DNA from: Selaginella tamariscina
Lineage: Eukaryota; Streptophyta; Lycopodiopsida; Selaginellales; Selaginellaceae
NCBI GenBank assembly: GCA_003024785.1
Contig: PUQB01000515.1
Span: 81,755-145,754 of the forward strand
Direction of reading: 5' to 3'
Length of the DNA stretch: 64,000 bases
This document shows, one piece after another, positions 49,531 through 61,619 of this stretch (position 1 is its first letter; every line of letters starts with the position of its first letter). Under the pieces are notes generated by a model, which saw only the letters and a program-made list of their open reading frames with translations, ran no database searches and was not told where the DNA came from. The translations under genes were made by a program, and so were the position numbers.

Positions 49531-50319
49531 GTATGTGCATCATACTAGCTAGGATTAATACTTATCCCTTCTTCAATTTTTTAGTCCACTTTAGTTTTCC
49601 CATTTCATTCCATGTATGGTCCTAACCCATGTGTTCCTTTTGATATTGGTTGCCCTTCTTTTGGTCATATCTTAGTAAATGCATAAAGATAGAGTCAATA
49701 TTTAAATCTTCTACACAAGAAGATGTTAATTAGATTATTTCATGCTCATGAAATACAACAACACTATAATGCTCACCACTCTTATATTCTTGATTATGCC
49801 ATGGGTATTAAAGTTCTTGTTTTGTACTTAAATTGGTATTTAAAGGTTTAGTCTTTATATTGACTTTGAAATGGCTTGGTCCATATTCTATTTGTGAAGG
49901 TTGAGTCCTTAAGTGACACGATACGTAATTCAAATGAAATTGATTAAAATGTAAAAATGTACATGTTCAATGCATTTCTTTATATCATCCACATTCAAGA
50001 CTGAAAGGGAGTAATGATATGGAATATACCTTGTATATATTCTAAAGTATATACAATAAGTGCTGACTAGGACACCTGTACATCCATCCATGTAGATGCA
50101 CGTACGTCCATTCACGTACATCTACATAGGATGCTAAATTTGGCATAGCCTCCTAGTATATAAGGAAGGGTTTCCTAAGCTTTGTATGTATCCCTAAAAT
50201 TGACTATACGCTCTTTTTGTTGCAAGCAGTTAGATCATTTTTATCTTTAATTGCATAGTTTCTCTTATTCATCGAAATGCATAATTTTCAAAGCTAAAAG
50301 GGCCCATGTGAATTAGGTT

Positions 50320-51618
50320 TTAGGTTTTCTGAAATTATTAAAAATACAATGTTTCACTTTTGTAATCAGGTGAAGGACATATGCGATGATGTATGGACAT
50401 ATGTGTTAAGAAAGGTTATTGAGGCATGCTCAACAAAGAAGAATCTACCTCCGGCTCATGAAGATAAAGATCATCAAGAGGAACATATTAGAAACACTTC
50501 AAATGAAGAGTATAAAGATGAAGATCATTCCAGAGAACAAATTGAATGCAATTCAGATGACGAACATGACAACTTTGTTTTTGTCTTTGCTTCAGATGCT
50601 TCCGTGGAGAAAATAAGATTTTAAATCTTTGATGTAAATTTTTTCAAGTATCATGAATGAAAACATATAGACTCATGAATTTGTATTTTCTATTAACATA
50701 ATCTCTTTTCCCTTTTCATGAAGTACATGAATTAAGCTTCTCAATTTGTACGATACAATGTTCCACTTGTCTAATGGGGTGAAGGACATATGCAATGATG
50801 TATGAACATTTGTGTTAAAAAAGGTGGTCGAACCAAGCCTTTGACTAATGAAGATGAAGATTGTTATAATAAACCAATTAGAAACACTTGAGACGAGTAG
50901 CATGAAGATAAAAATTGTGGGAAGAATAATTCATACGAGGAGCATGAAGATGAAGATCGTTCGGAAGAACAAATTAGAAGCACTTCATACAAGGAGCATG
51001 AAACTTCATTAGCATCTTTGGTTTAGGTGCTCTAGTGAAGAAAATAAAATTCTAAAGCTTTTATCTAATTTTCTCAAATAACATACATGAAAACGTATAA
51101 TTCATGGAATTTGTATTTTCGTTTAACATAATTCTTTTTCCCTTTTATGTAAATTAGGTTTTTAAAATTAATACTTGTGTAATCAGGTGAAGAACATATG
51201 CAATGATGTATGAATATATGTTAAAAAACAAAGAAGAATTTACCTTTGGTTAATAAAGATAAAGATTATTAAGAAGAACATATTATAAGTACTTTAGATG
51301 AGAAGTATAGGGATGAAAATTCTTGATGAAAATGTATAATTGTTTTTTTTTTAAATAATTTAAAAAAAATAAAATTATAGGATACAATGTTCCACTAATC
51401 AGGTGAAAGACATATGTGTTGAAAAAGGTGCCCAAGGCATATGCATGCTCAACCAAGAAAAATTTACCTTTGGTTAATGAAGATGAAGATGGTAGGGAAA
51501 AATAGATTTAAAGCACTTTCCACAAGGAGCATGAAGACTTTGTTAACATCTTTGTTTTAAGTGTTTGAAGCGCCTTTAATTAATAGAGAATAATATTTTA
51601 ATAATCCTTTTTTTCATG
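50320..51618. repeat. Internal module array of unit 3
   Basis: Modules starting near 50320, 50740, 51150 and 51370 correspond to the four of unit 1. The first is open for about 90 codons (50349-50624). Its differences from unit 1 are mostly amino-acid changing, which argues against a maintained protein. Confidence 0.7.
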
Positions 51619-51623
51619 AATTA

Positions 51624-52095
51624 TGTAACAAATTGAGGACTATTCCTTTCAGTATAAACTAATTGAGAAATATTCTTTAAAGTATAAACTAGAATATTTT
51701 TTAAAGGCTATTACATAGATTTAGAAGAATCCAATAAGGGATAAATCTAGAATTAAGGAGGGCACTTTAATATTGGAAGCCTTTTTTGGAAAGTAACGTG
51801 TGAAGACTAGAGAGCTCAATGGGGGTGGGGTGGTCTTGTGAGGGTTTCTAGTTTGTATTGTTGCTTTCAAAAAGAATGCCTCCCACACACACAAACTCCC
51901 CAAACTCCCCTCTATATTACTCAAGGAAAAACTTGCTACATAAAAAGAAAATTGGCTAGGCCAACTGCCTAAAAACAAACTGTTTATTAATATACTAATA
52001 TATACTATTATTATATGCCTATAGATTGCATCTAGAAGTCTGTAAAGAGCTCTGTAGAGTATCCAAATCTATCATGTACATATTGGTGCCTAACA
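51624..52095 (+). mobile_element. Solo LTR, family G, unit 3, with a 215-bp insert
   Basis: Starts TGTAACAAAT and ends CCTAACA. It is flanked by AATTA on both sides (51619-51623 and 52096-52100), the same target duplication as in unit 1. About 215 bp of unrelated sequence (about 51858-52073) sit inside the LTR shortly before its end. Confidence 0.8.
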
Positions 52096-52560
52096 AATTA
52101 GGTTTCTGAAATTGTATGATACAATGTTCATGTGACCATGTTATAATGATGTATAAACAAATGTATAGAATTTGTTTCTAGTTGAAAAAGAAGATGGTGG
52201 GGAAGAATGGATTAGAAACACTTCAAACGAGGAGCATAAAGACTTTGTTGGCATCTTTGCTTAAGGTGTTAAGGTGCTAGAGTGAATAAAATAATATTCT
52301 AAATCTTTTATGTAATTCTCTCAAATATCGTGGATGAAAATGTATAATCTATGGAATCCATATTTTTCTTTTAATATAATCTCTTTTCCCTTTTTGATCA
52401 AGAAGCTATTCACTTTCACATACACGCACCTACACACATTAGAAAAGTTGGATGCTTTCAAATATAATACGAATCTAGTGTTGTTCCTAACATGGAGGGG
52501 AAGGTGTTCTAGAGATCCCCCTCCATACGAATTGGAATAGCTTGGTTAATAGTTTTGGAT

Positions 52561-53490
52561 CCTCTTTCCCATTGTTCTCCTTCATTTTATTTTATGTTTG
52601 TGGGGAATCCATTTGTTAGTGATTCTTTCTTGGTTATCATTAGGTTATTAATCTCCTTAGGCCTCTCCCCACTACCCTTGTTTGTATCTTTTTACTTATT
52701 TCTCACAAGTAAACAAATCTCACCATATCCCTTTAAGAATCCCATTTTACAAATAAAGTTTTAGGTTTGCTAATTATTAAATTGGGGATCAAGCAATCTT
52801 TTAAGACACCTTATCATGTAGAAATCAATAATTCTTTAGGACACCTTATCATTTAAAAACCAATGATTAATGGAACAACTCAACTGTACTTTCAACTGCA
52901 TATTGTTTAAGTATGTTTAAGTATGTGAATTAGCATCATACTAGCTAGGATTAATACTTACCCCTTCTTCAATTTTCTAATCCACTTTAGTTTCTCCATT
53001 TCATTCCATGTATGGTCCTAACCATGTGTTCCTTTTGATATTGGTTACCCTTCTTTTGGTCATATCTCAGTAAATGCATAAACATAGAGTCAATATTTAG
53101 ATTTTCTACACAATGAGATGTTAATCAGATTATCTCATGCTCATGAAATACAACAACAACACTATAATGCTCACCACTCTTATGTTCTTGATTATGCCAT
53201 GGGTATTGAAGTTCTTGTTTTGTACCTAAATTGGTATCCAAAGGTTTAGCCTCTAGATTGACTTTGAAATGGATTAGTCCATATTCTATTGTGTGAAGGT
53301 TGAGTCCTCAAGTGTACAGGGTATGTAGTTCAAATAAATTGATCAGAATGTAAGAATGTACATCCTTTCTTTATATCGTCTACATTCAAGATCGAAAGGG
53401 AGTAATGATATAGAATATACCTTGTATATATTCTAAAGTATATACTATAGGTACTGACTAGGACACCACGTACATCCATCCACTTAGATG
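52561..53490. repeat. Tandem unit 4, truncated
   Basis: Starts like the other units. At about 52735 it jumps from the equivalent of 24890 to the equivalent of 28060, so it keeps only the beginning, the tail of the integrase remnant (52740-52960) and the following non-coding part. It ends near 53490, where GC-richer unrelated DNA begins. Confidence 0.75.
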
Positions 53491-55075
53491 GACGTGGTCA
53501 TTGGGGACTCTGCAGCTAGATGTGTGGTGGCTTATGTAACCTTGGTGGTCGTTAGGATGTTGTTGCCAACTTCTAGTCCTAGGGGTCTGTGTGGGTGGAC
53601 CAACCTTTACCTTGGGCGATGCTGGAATGTGTGGTGATGGCCTTTACCCAGACGCTGCAAGGGTCCCTGTACATGTGGGTAGGGTCCCCTTAGTGCAGTG
53701 TTGTTGCCTCCTTGGTGTGATACCATTGGACTAGGAGAGGGCAAAAGGAGGACGATTAAGAAATGTGATAGATAGAAGAAATCTCTATATATATAAAATT
53801 GCTTGTCCATATACAAGGTGCCCCTTCCCCAAAAAGGGTGGCGCAAGATATAAAGAAGAAGACAGATTAAAAGGACCCCGACCCACTATTTACCTTCCTA
53901 CTTATATATTGGGTCAATGGGTGCTAGACCCTAGGTCTAGGTGGTGCTCCCCTACTGGTCTGCAGCCCTATGACCAAGTCTTGTCCTATGGCCTTCATGC
54001 GCCTCCCTTGTGCGTGTTGTCCCGCGTACTGTGGTAGTTGGTCCAAACGATCAATTCCAGCCTATTGATAGTGTCGCCTGACAGCCATCATTGTCAGTTA
54101 GCACTTGCTATATTGTTCTAGCTTGGTCGTTCAGCCCTACCGCTTGACCACGCCAACAACCAGTTTGATGGTGGTCACACCACCATCAACTAGATGCCCA
54201 AAATGATTCGTTGGCACGTCCTCAAGGCCATGCCCTCAGTCGTCTTGGCCTACACCATAGTGCTTGCGGTATATAGTGACTTCGCTCTCTACTACGGTCA
54301 ACTTCAACTTCAGGGAGGCGATGGTTGCATCCCATAGTACGGTAGCCCCCGTAGTCTTGCCTCGTACCCTACCTCCTGCTGCTCCTGAATCTACTTTAGT
54401 TGGGCCTCTAGCTCCCAGGTTTGCTCATGCAAGCACTGTAACTCTTGCTCCCTTGTTGCAATTAGTTGGGCCTACAACTGGGTGTGCTCCTCTAACCTCG
54501 TGGTAGTGGTCCATGGTGGGTCTTGCTGGGCTTTGGCCAAGCCACACTCTTCATCCTTTGGAACAAGACTAATCCCAACACGGCCTCTACTTAAGTGGCT
54601 TCTGTGAGTTGAGTGGCATGCTAGTGTAGTTCTTCCTTGGTCACCACTAGCTCCCCTTGAACCTCTATGAGCTCCACCTCCCTCCGCTCGAGCCTGATGC
54701 CAAGTTCAAAGGCTTGCCTTCTTCACTATGGAATGTTCATGGTCTTGCCCAAGTTGGTTGTGGAGTTGTTGGAGGCCATCATATTTCCTCTGTAGTTGGT
54801 TCAAGGCCTTGGTTAATTCCTGGCACACCTCCTCTACTTGCTTCCTCCCAGTCTCCGTGGCCTCCCACTGTTGGACTCCTTGGAAAAGCTATTCCCATAC
54901 CCCTTGGCTTCCTAGATCGGTGTACATTGCCACCGCCTTCCTGATCTGATTGAAGGCCTTGGCTAGTTTGAGATGAGCCGGGGTGGCCCACTACCCATTG
55001 GCGTGGTAGTGCTAATAGTTCTTGCCTAGCACATTGTTTGTGTCTTCCTCGCCACCCGGCTAAAATGAACTAACC
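53490..55075 (-). other. GC-richer relic with coiled-coil-like coding on the minus strand
   Basis: The base composition differs from the surrounding AT-rich repeats. On the minus strand, 54700-54990 reads as a glutamine/leucine-rich, coiled-coil-like peptide (for example EEVCQELTKALNQLQRKY near 54790-54850), and another such stretch lies near 54390-54470. It is broken repeatedly. It may be the gag-like or accessory part of a retroelement or a host coiled-coil protein. I cannot tell which. Confidence 0.4.
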
Positions 55076-55079
55076 GAAT

Positions 55080-56035
55080 CCCCAGTTTTTTTGACTTCTC
55101 TTTACTTTAGAGGCTGACTATTGTTACCTACTAAATTATGTGACGAACCTTAGATGTAGTGAGAAATAGCCCTGCTTAGTGCATTTAGGTGTTTAGGGGT
55201 AGTCCAACTGGTTGTCCCTTATCGTGAAAAACTCTAGGCACATGTAACACTTACCTTCTAAAAATTCTCCCCCAATTTTGATGTCCCAGTTAGATTTTCC
55301 AATTAGTATAGATGAGTTTGGCATGTTAATAGGGTTAGGAACACCCCTCAAGTTGCCCTAACCCATCCCCACTTCCTCGGGTAGGGTTTAGGGGTAGGAG
55401 ATAGCTAGATCAAAACTCATTGCATTTGACAAAGGGGTTGGCATTTCGTGCCAGCCCACTTACACATATTGGAAGGGGGGGGGGGGTGGTCCATCACATA
55501 AATAAGGCAGGGTAGGGTATATGTAGTGAGAGTTTCTAAGTTCAAAAGAGAGTTTGTTATTCTCCTACCAATGCAAGTTAAGTTTGTGTCGTCAAAACAC
55601 AACTCTTCATTGTGCTACCCTAACTTCCACACAACATGGGTAGGTCTCACCTTTGGGTTAGCCTACCATTATCAATGGCAGGTTTTCACCCTTGTGACCA
55701 TGTACATCACATTAAGGAGTTAGTCAATTCTTTGGTTTGTCAACCCGCTCGCAAGCCTGCCCGAGTTCACATCTTGCAAGACTAGTGGATGAGGCCTTTC
55801 TCCGACCGCCTTATTCACCCCAAGCTAGAAACGATACTTGTAGCTCAGTTAACCCACACATCCTAAATCATGAGGTGAGTCTTGACCGTGGACTTGGCCA
55901 ATTGAGGATGTGAGTTCCTAAGAGACGGGTTCCTAACATGGGTACTTTACCAAATATCGTGGGGGTTTCTAAAAAGGGATTCCAAGGTTGGCATCTAGCA
56001 AGTCACCTTTGTGACACCAGGAAAAAACTATGATA
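55080..56035 (+). mobile_element. Solo LTR related to the nested element's LTRs
   Basis: Matches the LTRs at 35293-36210 and 41557-42506 in the opposite orientation: ACTATTGTTACCTACT near 55122, a run of G (about 55478-55490) where the others have the C-run, and an end reading CACCAGGAAAAAACTATGATA. No internal region adjoins it in the right orientation. More diverged than the nested pair, hence probably older. Confidence 0.75.
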
Positions 56036-57044
56036 AAGGTTAAGTCTCGTAACTAAGTGTGCTTTGGCACACTTGGCTAGGGGTGTTCTACTTGGGATCT
56101 AAGGGTTGAACAACCTAAGCTCATTTTCATGAGGCACTCGCAAGGTCATGTACTTAGGGTTATCCAAACCTAGCTTTAGGGAGTTTACTTAGTAGAACAC
56201 TCATGTCTACCTATGGTGCACATTCATGTTATTACTAAGTACTAGCCCTTATGACTTGGCCACTCAAACCTTAAGGGTTAGTCGTGGCTTAAAGTACCCC
56301 TTGTCGCCCTAAAGGAGTTACTTTCGGATGAGAGTGATTCCTTAAGGGGTAAGTGACGATGCCTTAGCTCTGTCACAGGGGTATGTATAAGGCACATTTC
56401 TTGATGAGGTTAGGACATGAACCTGTCTAGGTCTACTAGGACAAAATTTTAAAGTTTACTCAAGTTATCCTGTAGGGTTCAAAGGATAATCATTCTAGGG
56501 ACTTAGAGTAAGACTCTGAGTCTTCTATCTAATTAGGCATCTGAGTTAAACTCTTTGAGTCATCTTGGAAGACTTATTATTGCCTATACAAGGTGATGAC
56601 GTTGAATGGCCACTTGATAGTCACGTGTTGGCCCTTCGGGTTAAAATTGACAATGTCTCATCTCTTTCCATGAATACTTTACTCTTGGGATTGCTCTCCA
56701 AAAGCTTCTCACTAAGTATGAAGAGAGTTTTGAATAAGCCTCTACATGATTCCCATGAATCTCTTTAACTGCTTTATATTTCCCTCTTCAAACTCTCATG
56801 TACGTACATTCATATATAACATCCTTGATCGTGCTTTTCACCTTCAATCTTAATTCTTCTACTAAGGTTTGTTAAAACCTATCAACAATCCACATTGAAC
56901 TAACTTCCTTATTCCTCAAATGTGTGGCTCCTCAACATTAATAAACACTTGTGAAGGTTCAAATCAAACAAGCTGGCCCTTCTACAATTAATGTGTGCAA
57001 CTTTCAAGGCAACCCTCACTCTTGCAAACTATAGTGTACAATTT
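56036..57044. other. No gene recognised; a few strong short hairpins
   Basis: Non-coding as far as I can see. Hairpins include 56055-56074 (8-bp stem, 4-nt loop, AAGTGTGC/GCACACTT) and an AAGACT-CTG-AGTCTT dyad near 56510. A small plus frame at 56565-56768 has no recognisable domain. Confidence 0.4.
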
Positions 57045-57248
57045 TCTTAGGCACCACTATGTACAAACTAGAGACCCTCACAAAATCACTTGACCTCCCC
57101 TGAGCTGTTTATAGTCTCCACACACTGCTCTCCAAAAAGGCTTCCAATATTAGGGTGCCCTCCTTAGATCTAGGTATAGCCCTTAAGGAATATTCTAGCT
57201 TATACCTTTCTAGGGAATATTCTTTGATTTGTTATATGGGTCATAACA
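57045..57248 (-). repeat. 3' LTR of the 57-61 kb family-G element
   Basis: About 204 bp, TGTTATGACC on the minus strand, next to a polypurine tract AATGGGGGAGGAT. Confidence 0.85.
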
Positions 57249-60200
57249 ATCCTCCCCCATTCCTTGTCCTCAAGGGCAGTATAATTTACTCAATTGGTCT
57301 TGTATCGTTAGCCTCGTACATCCACAAAGAATCTACCCGAGACAAGTTCCTTATGAGTAATATCTTTAGTTGGCTAACATGAAACACTGGGTGCACCCTC
57401 ACTCCTTTTGACAGTCGTAATCGATATGCCACCTTACCAATATGCTCTAGAATCTCATATGGACCTGAGTACATGGGAGACAACTTATCATTATGTCCCT
57501 TTCGTAAGGCCACAATAGTGTTCCTTACATGTGTGTCAAATACCACTCAGAGATATACATAATCTCTCACCTGGAACTCTCGGAAGCTTCTGTGCTCATT
57601 AGTAAACTTAATAGCTCGATTCTAAGCTACTTGTAAGTTCTTCTTGCACAAACTCTAAATGTTCTCAAGCTCAACACTCATATCTTTAGCTTCCTCATTC
57701 ATGTTGCCTTGAGCCTTCTTATTTGCTAACCCCAGCTCAAAAGCTATCTTGAGATGCCGTCCAAACATAGCATTGGCTTTCCTTCTGGTTAATAGTGCAC
57801 CTTAGCATATCTTCCAAAACTTGGTTCACCCTCTCTATTTGCCCATCTGTTTTGGGATGATTTATTACACAACTTAAGCTTCACTTTCATGCACTTAGAA
57901 AAGCTTCTTCATAAGCTAAAAGTGAACTTAGAGTTCCAATCACTTACAATATCATTTGGAAATATGTGGATAGGAAATACATGTTATAAATACATTGTAG
58001 CCAGTTCAAATGCATTCACATTCTTCCCTAAGGGAAATAACTTGACAAACTTTGTCAACTGTCCACAATGACCACACATGTTCATTCTGCCTTTGTGTCC
58101 TTGGCAAATGGGTGACAAAGTCCATAGAGATACTGCCCATCGCCTGTCTGGAATAGGCAATGGTACTAATAACCTGGTTTCTTGGCACCTTTACTGTGAC
58201 ACTTGTCACAAGTCCTAGTACTCTATGATATCAGCTTTCATATTCCTCTAGTAAACCTCCTTTGATCAATCATACGTTTTCTCCCCCAAAATGACCAGCC
58301 TCCGGGCGATCATGATGAAATATAGTACCTGGTTGATCAAATGGTCCACACGAGGAAGGTACACACGGCCATTGTAGTACAAAACCCATCCTGAAATGAG
58401 AATGGTGGCTCTAGTGTCCTTGAGCTCCTGCACCTCGGCGTATTGTGCTTGAGCATGTTGAACTACTTGGCTAAACTCACTGACCGTCCTTGTTAATGCA
58501 TTACATAAGCGTGTTTGGAATTCTCCCACTACTGTGGCTCTCCTAACGTGTGACAAAGCATCTGCCACCACGTTTCTTTCCTGCGCGATGCTCAATAGGA
58601 AATTCGCCAAACTCCATGAGCTTAACCATCCAGCGAGCTTGCCGAGAGTTTAACTCTTTCTGTGTGAACAGATACACCAAAGGCTTGTGATCTGTAAACA
58701 CCTTGAAACTTGCACCATAAAGATAGTGCTCCAAATCGTAATGCATTAACAATAGCCAGTAGTTCTTGCTCATACGTTGAGTACCGTTGCTCTGCAGGAT
58801 TCAAAGTACGACTCTTAAGCAATAGGCCTTCCCTCTTGCATAAGTACAGCTCCAATGGCCACTCCACTTGCATCACACGATACCTCATAAGGCTTAGAGG
58901 GATCTGCAATACATAAAACTGGTGCACGTACCAAAGCTTAAAGAAACTGCTCTCCTCTGAAGCACTCCATGCAAAGGGAACGTCCTTCCTCAGCAACCTA
59001 GTTAACAGAAGCTTTCTTGGCATAATCCTTGACATACCGATAATAACCAGCCATGCCCAAGAAACTCCGTAACTCTTGTGCATTGCTAGGAACTGGCCAT
59101 TGCTCCACCACTGCCACCTTCTGGATCAGTCTTCACTCCACTTGGCATCACAATGTGACCCAATACCACTTCACTTGAGCAAATGCACATTTGCTCTTCT
59201 TTGCATAGAGCTTGTTCTCCCATAGCAATTGAAGAACTCTCCACAAATGCTCCACATGCTCCTTTATTCTTACTGTAAATAAGAATATCGTCGAGGAAAT
59301 CTCCACAAATCATGCAAGTAGCCCAAACACCTTAGTCATCAACTGAGTGAATGTGGCTGGGGCATTTGTTAAGCAAATGGCATAATAGTGAACTCAAAAT
59401 GCCCAAAGTAGTGTTGAAAGCAATTTTGTATATATTTATCTCCTTCACAGCAATTTGATGATACCCACTATGCAAATCTATCTTGAAACTCTGGCACCAG
59501 ATGATCCATGATAGTATCCACACATGGCATGGGCATTATGTCCTTCATTGTTTGCTTGTTGAGAGTCTATAGTCTATGCACATCCTTATGGTGCCATCTT
59601 TCTTCTTAACAAGCAATATTGGTGCACCAAATGAAGACTTGCTCAGTTGTATGAAGCCATATTCCAAAGCTCATCACTTGTTTTTAACCTCTTTCTCCTC
59701 AACATGGCTCAGTAGGAATAGTTTACGATAAATGGCTTTCATACCCTATTCCAACACAATCTCATGCTCCACACCTTTGCAGGTGATAAGCCATGAGGTA
59801 GCTCAGGAGGGAAGACGTCAGCAAATCCTCAAGACAACTTGCACAGCAGCTTTGCCTGAGGTGACATTAGAAGAATCTAACTCACGTATATATATCAAAA
59901 GACTTGATCTTCTTTATTACAGAGATATTTCTTCAAAGACATAGCAAAAAGATACTTGTTTGGAGACTCAAGCCTTGTTCCAAACCAAGTGTCTTTCACT
60001 CCACTGTACTCAAGCTTCACTCACTTGATGCTCCACTTGATCTCAGGTCCACACTCCAGCCAGCTCATCCCAAGGATGAGGTCCACACGCTAGTTCCGCA
60101 AGAAGAAAGTCTCCACCAGTTGAGTTTTACCAACTTTCAATTGTAAAAGCATTCCAGCTCTGCGTGACAGTAGCTAGCCCTCAATCTCATATTGAGGCAT

Positions 60201-61406
60201 AGTCTTCATGGGCAAGCTGCACTCTTGCACTAACTTTGCTGATACAAAGTTATCGCTACTTCCCTATCCAAGAGGATTCACACTGGATTCACCAAGTTGT
60301 CCCTCCACCACAATAGCACGTGTGTGTGGCTCCTCCCGTGCCATGCAGTTTACCTGTCGAGCAAGAACAAAAAAATTTACCTCGTGGCTTAGAACTATCT
60401 CCTTTGTTCCTCTCCACGCTCCATCTCCTGAAGCTTCTTAGGTGTCTCATTGTCCTTGCACCATTGAACCCTTGCCCTTGGGCTTGTTCCTCCTTGGACA
60501 ATTGCCTTCCAATGTCCCACTTCCACACAGGTGGCAATGTTTGCATCAAACACCTTACAATCTTCTTAGGGTAGTTATCGATGCGATAAGAACTAGAGGC
60601 TACTAGCTTGGACTTCAGTCTAGCATGATGCTATTCCCTTTGTACTCTGGTGCTCACATGGACTTGAAGAGGCGCTCCAACCACGCTTCTTGCCATGCCT
60701 CTCATTCTCCTTAAACACATTATCCTCCTCATTTAGCAAGCGGGCATATTCAAAAAGCTCCTCCAAATTCTTGAAATGAACGCCAAATTAAGATGTTTAC
60801 ACAAGTTAACACTTCATAACCTATTTATAAAATAATCCTTTTGCTAATTAATAAACACATTAGGTACACAACAAAGTAACTGACTTAACTTCTCAATGTA
60901 ATCGTTCAAGGTTATCTTCCCTTGCTCTAAGTGTCGCAATTCATGCCTTGCATGAGACACAAATCGAGGAGCATACTCCTTAAATAGCTTAGAGAACTCC
61001 TCCCAAGTTACAATCATCTCCTGGTGAGCTAATTGGCACTAATTTCGGATGCGTATCCACCACCTTGCAGCTTTATCCTTCAAGGTTACTGATACAGTTA
61101 TCATAGCTTGCTCGGTAGTCACTCCTTGTGCAGTAAGCAAGTTCGCTATTATCTCCAGCCAACTCATAGCCTCATCTGCGGATTCTCGCATGACGCAGGA
61201 TCTAGCACCTTACTTTTACCATTCACAATTTCTTAAGCAAGTTGATCTTCAATAGTATCCAACCGCTCACGAATCACCTCCAGGAGCCAGTCATGTACTC
61301 TTGAAATTGCTTGGAATCCTTCATCATAGCGTATAGTTCGATCCTGGTTCGTCCACTCCTTGTCCTCTCCTTCCCACTATATTGAACCTTGGCTTCAATA
61401 CTAAAT

Positions 61407-61619
61407 TGTTAGGCACCACTATGTACAAACTAGAGACCCTTACAAAACCACCTGACCTTCCCAAGTTGTCTTTAGTCTCCACATGCTGCTCTCCAAAAAA
61501 GCTTTTAATATTAGGGTGCCCTCCTTAATTCTCTTAGATCTAAGTATAGCCTTTAAGGAATATTTTGGCTTTATACCTTTCTAGAGAATATTCTTTTATT
61601 TGTTATAAGGGTCATAACA
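61407..61619 (-). repeat. 5' LTR of the 57-61 kb family-G element
   Basis: 213 bp, TGTTATGACC...GGTGCCTAACA on the minus strand. The flanking five bases do not form a convincing target duplication with the other end. Confidence 0.85.

Larger units (their letters stand above)
43650..52560. repeat. End of tandem unit 2 and all of unit 3
   Basis: 43650-44060 is the fifth module and spacer that close unit 2. From about 44061 the order of unit 1 repeats: AT-rich part (44061-45230), a 2-kb insert (45230-47217), the AT-rich part resumed (47218-49100), integrase remnant (49100-49530), module array (50320-51618), LTR (51624-52095), and fifth module and spacer (52096-52560). Similarity to unit 1 is high by eye across several kilobases, so the duplication is younger than the elements inside it. 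Confidence 0.8.
57045..61619 (-). mobile_element. Ty3/gypsy element, family G, both LTRs present (fossil)
   Basis: Minus-strand element of about 4.6 kb. Read right to left: 5' LTR (61407-61619), primer-site region just inside it (related to the iMet type but altered), gag (about 61100-60700), CCHC knuckle (about 60500), protease (about 60280-60000), reverse transcriptase (59650-59080), RNase H (58980-58560), integrase (58400-57300), polypurine tract (57249-57262) and 3' LTR (57045-57248). The gag and integrase match the unit-2 element. The LTRs differ at roughly one base in ten by eye plus a 9-bp indel, so the insertion is old. Broken, with many breaks. Confidence 0.9.
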
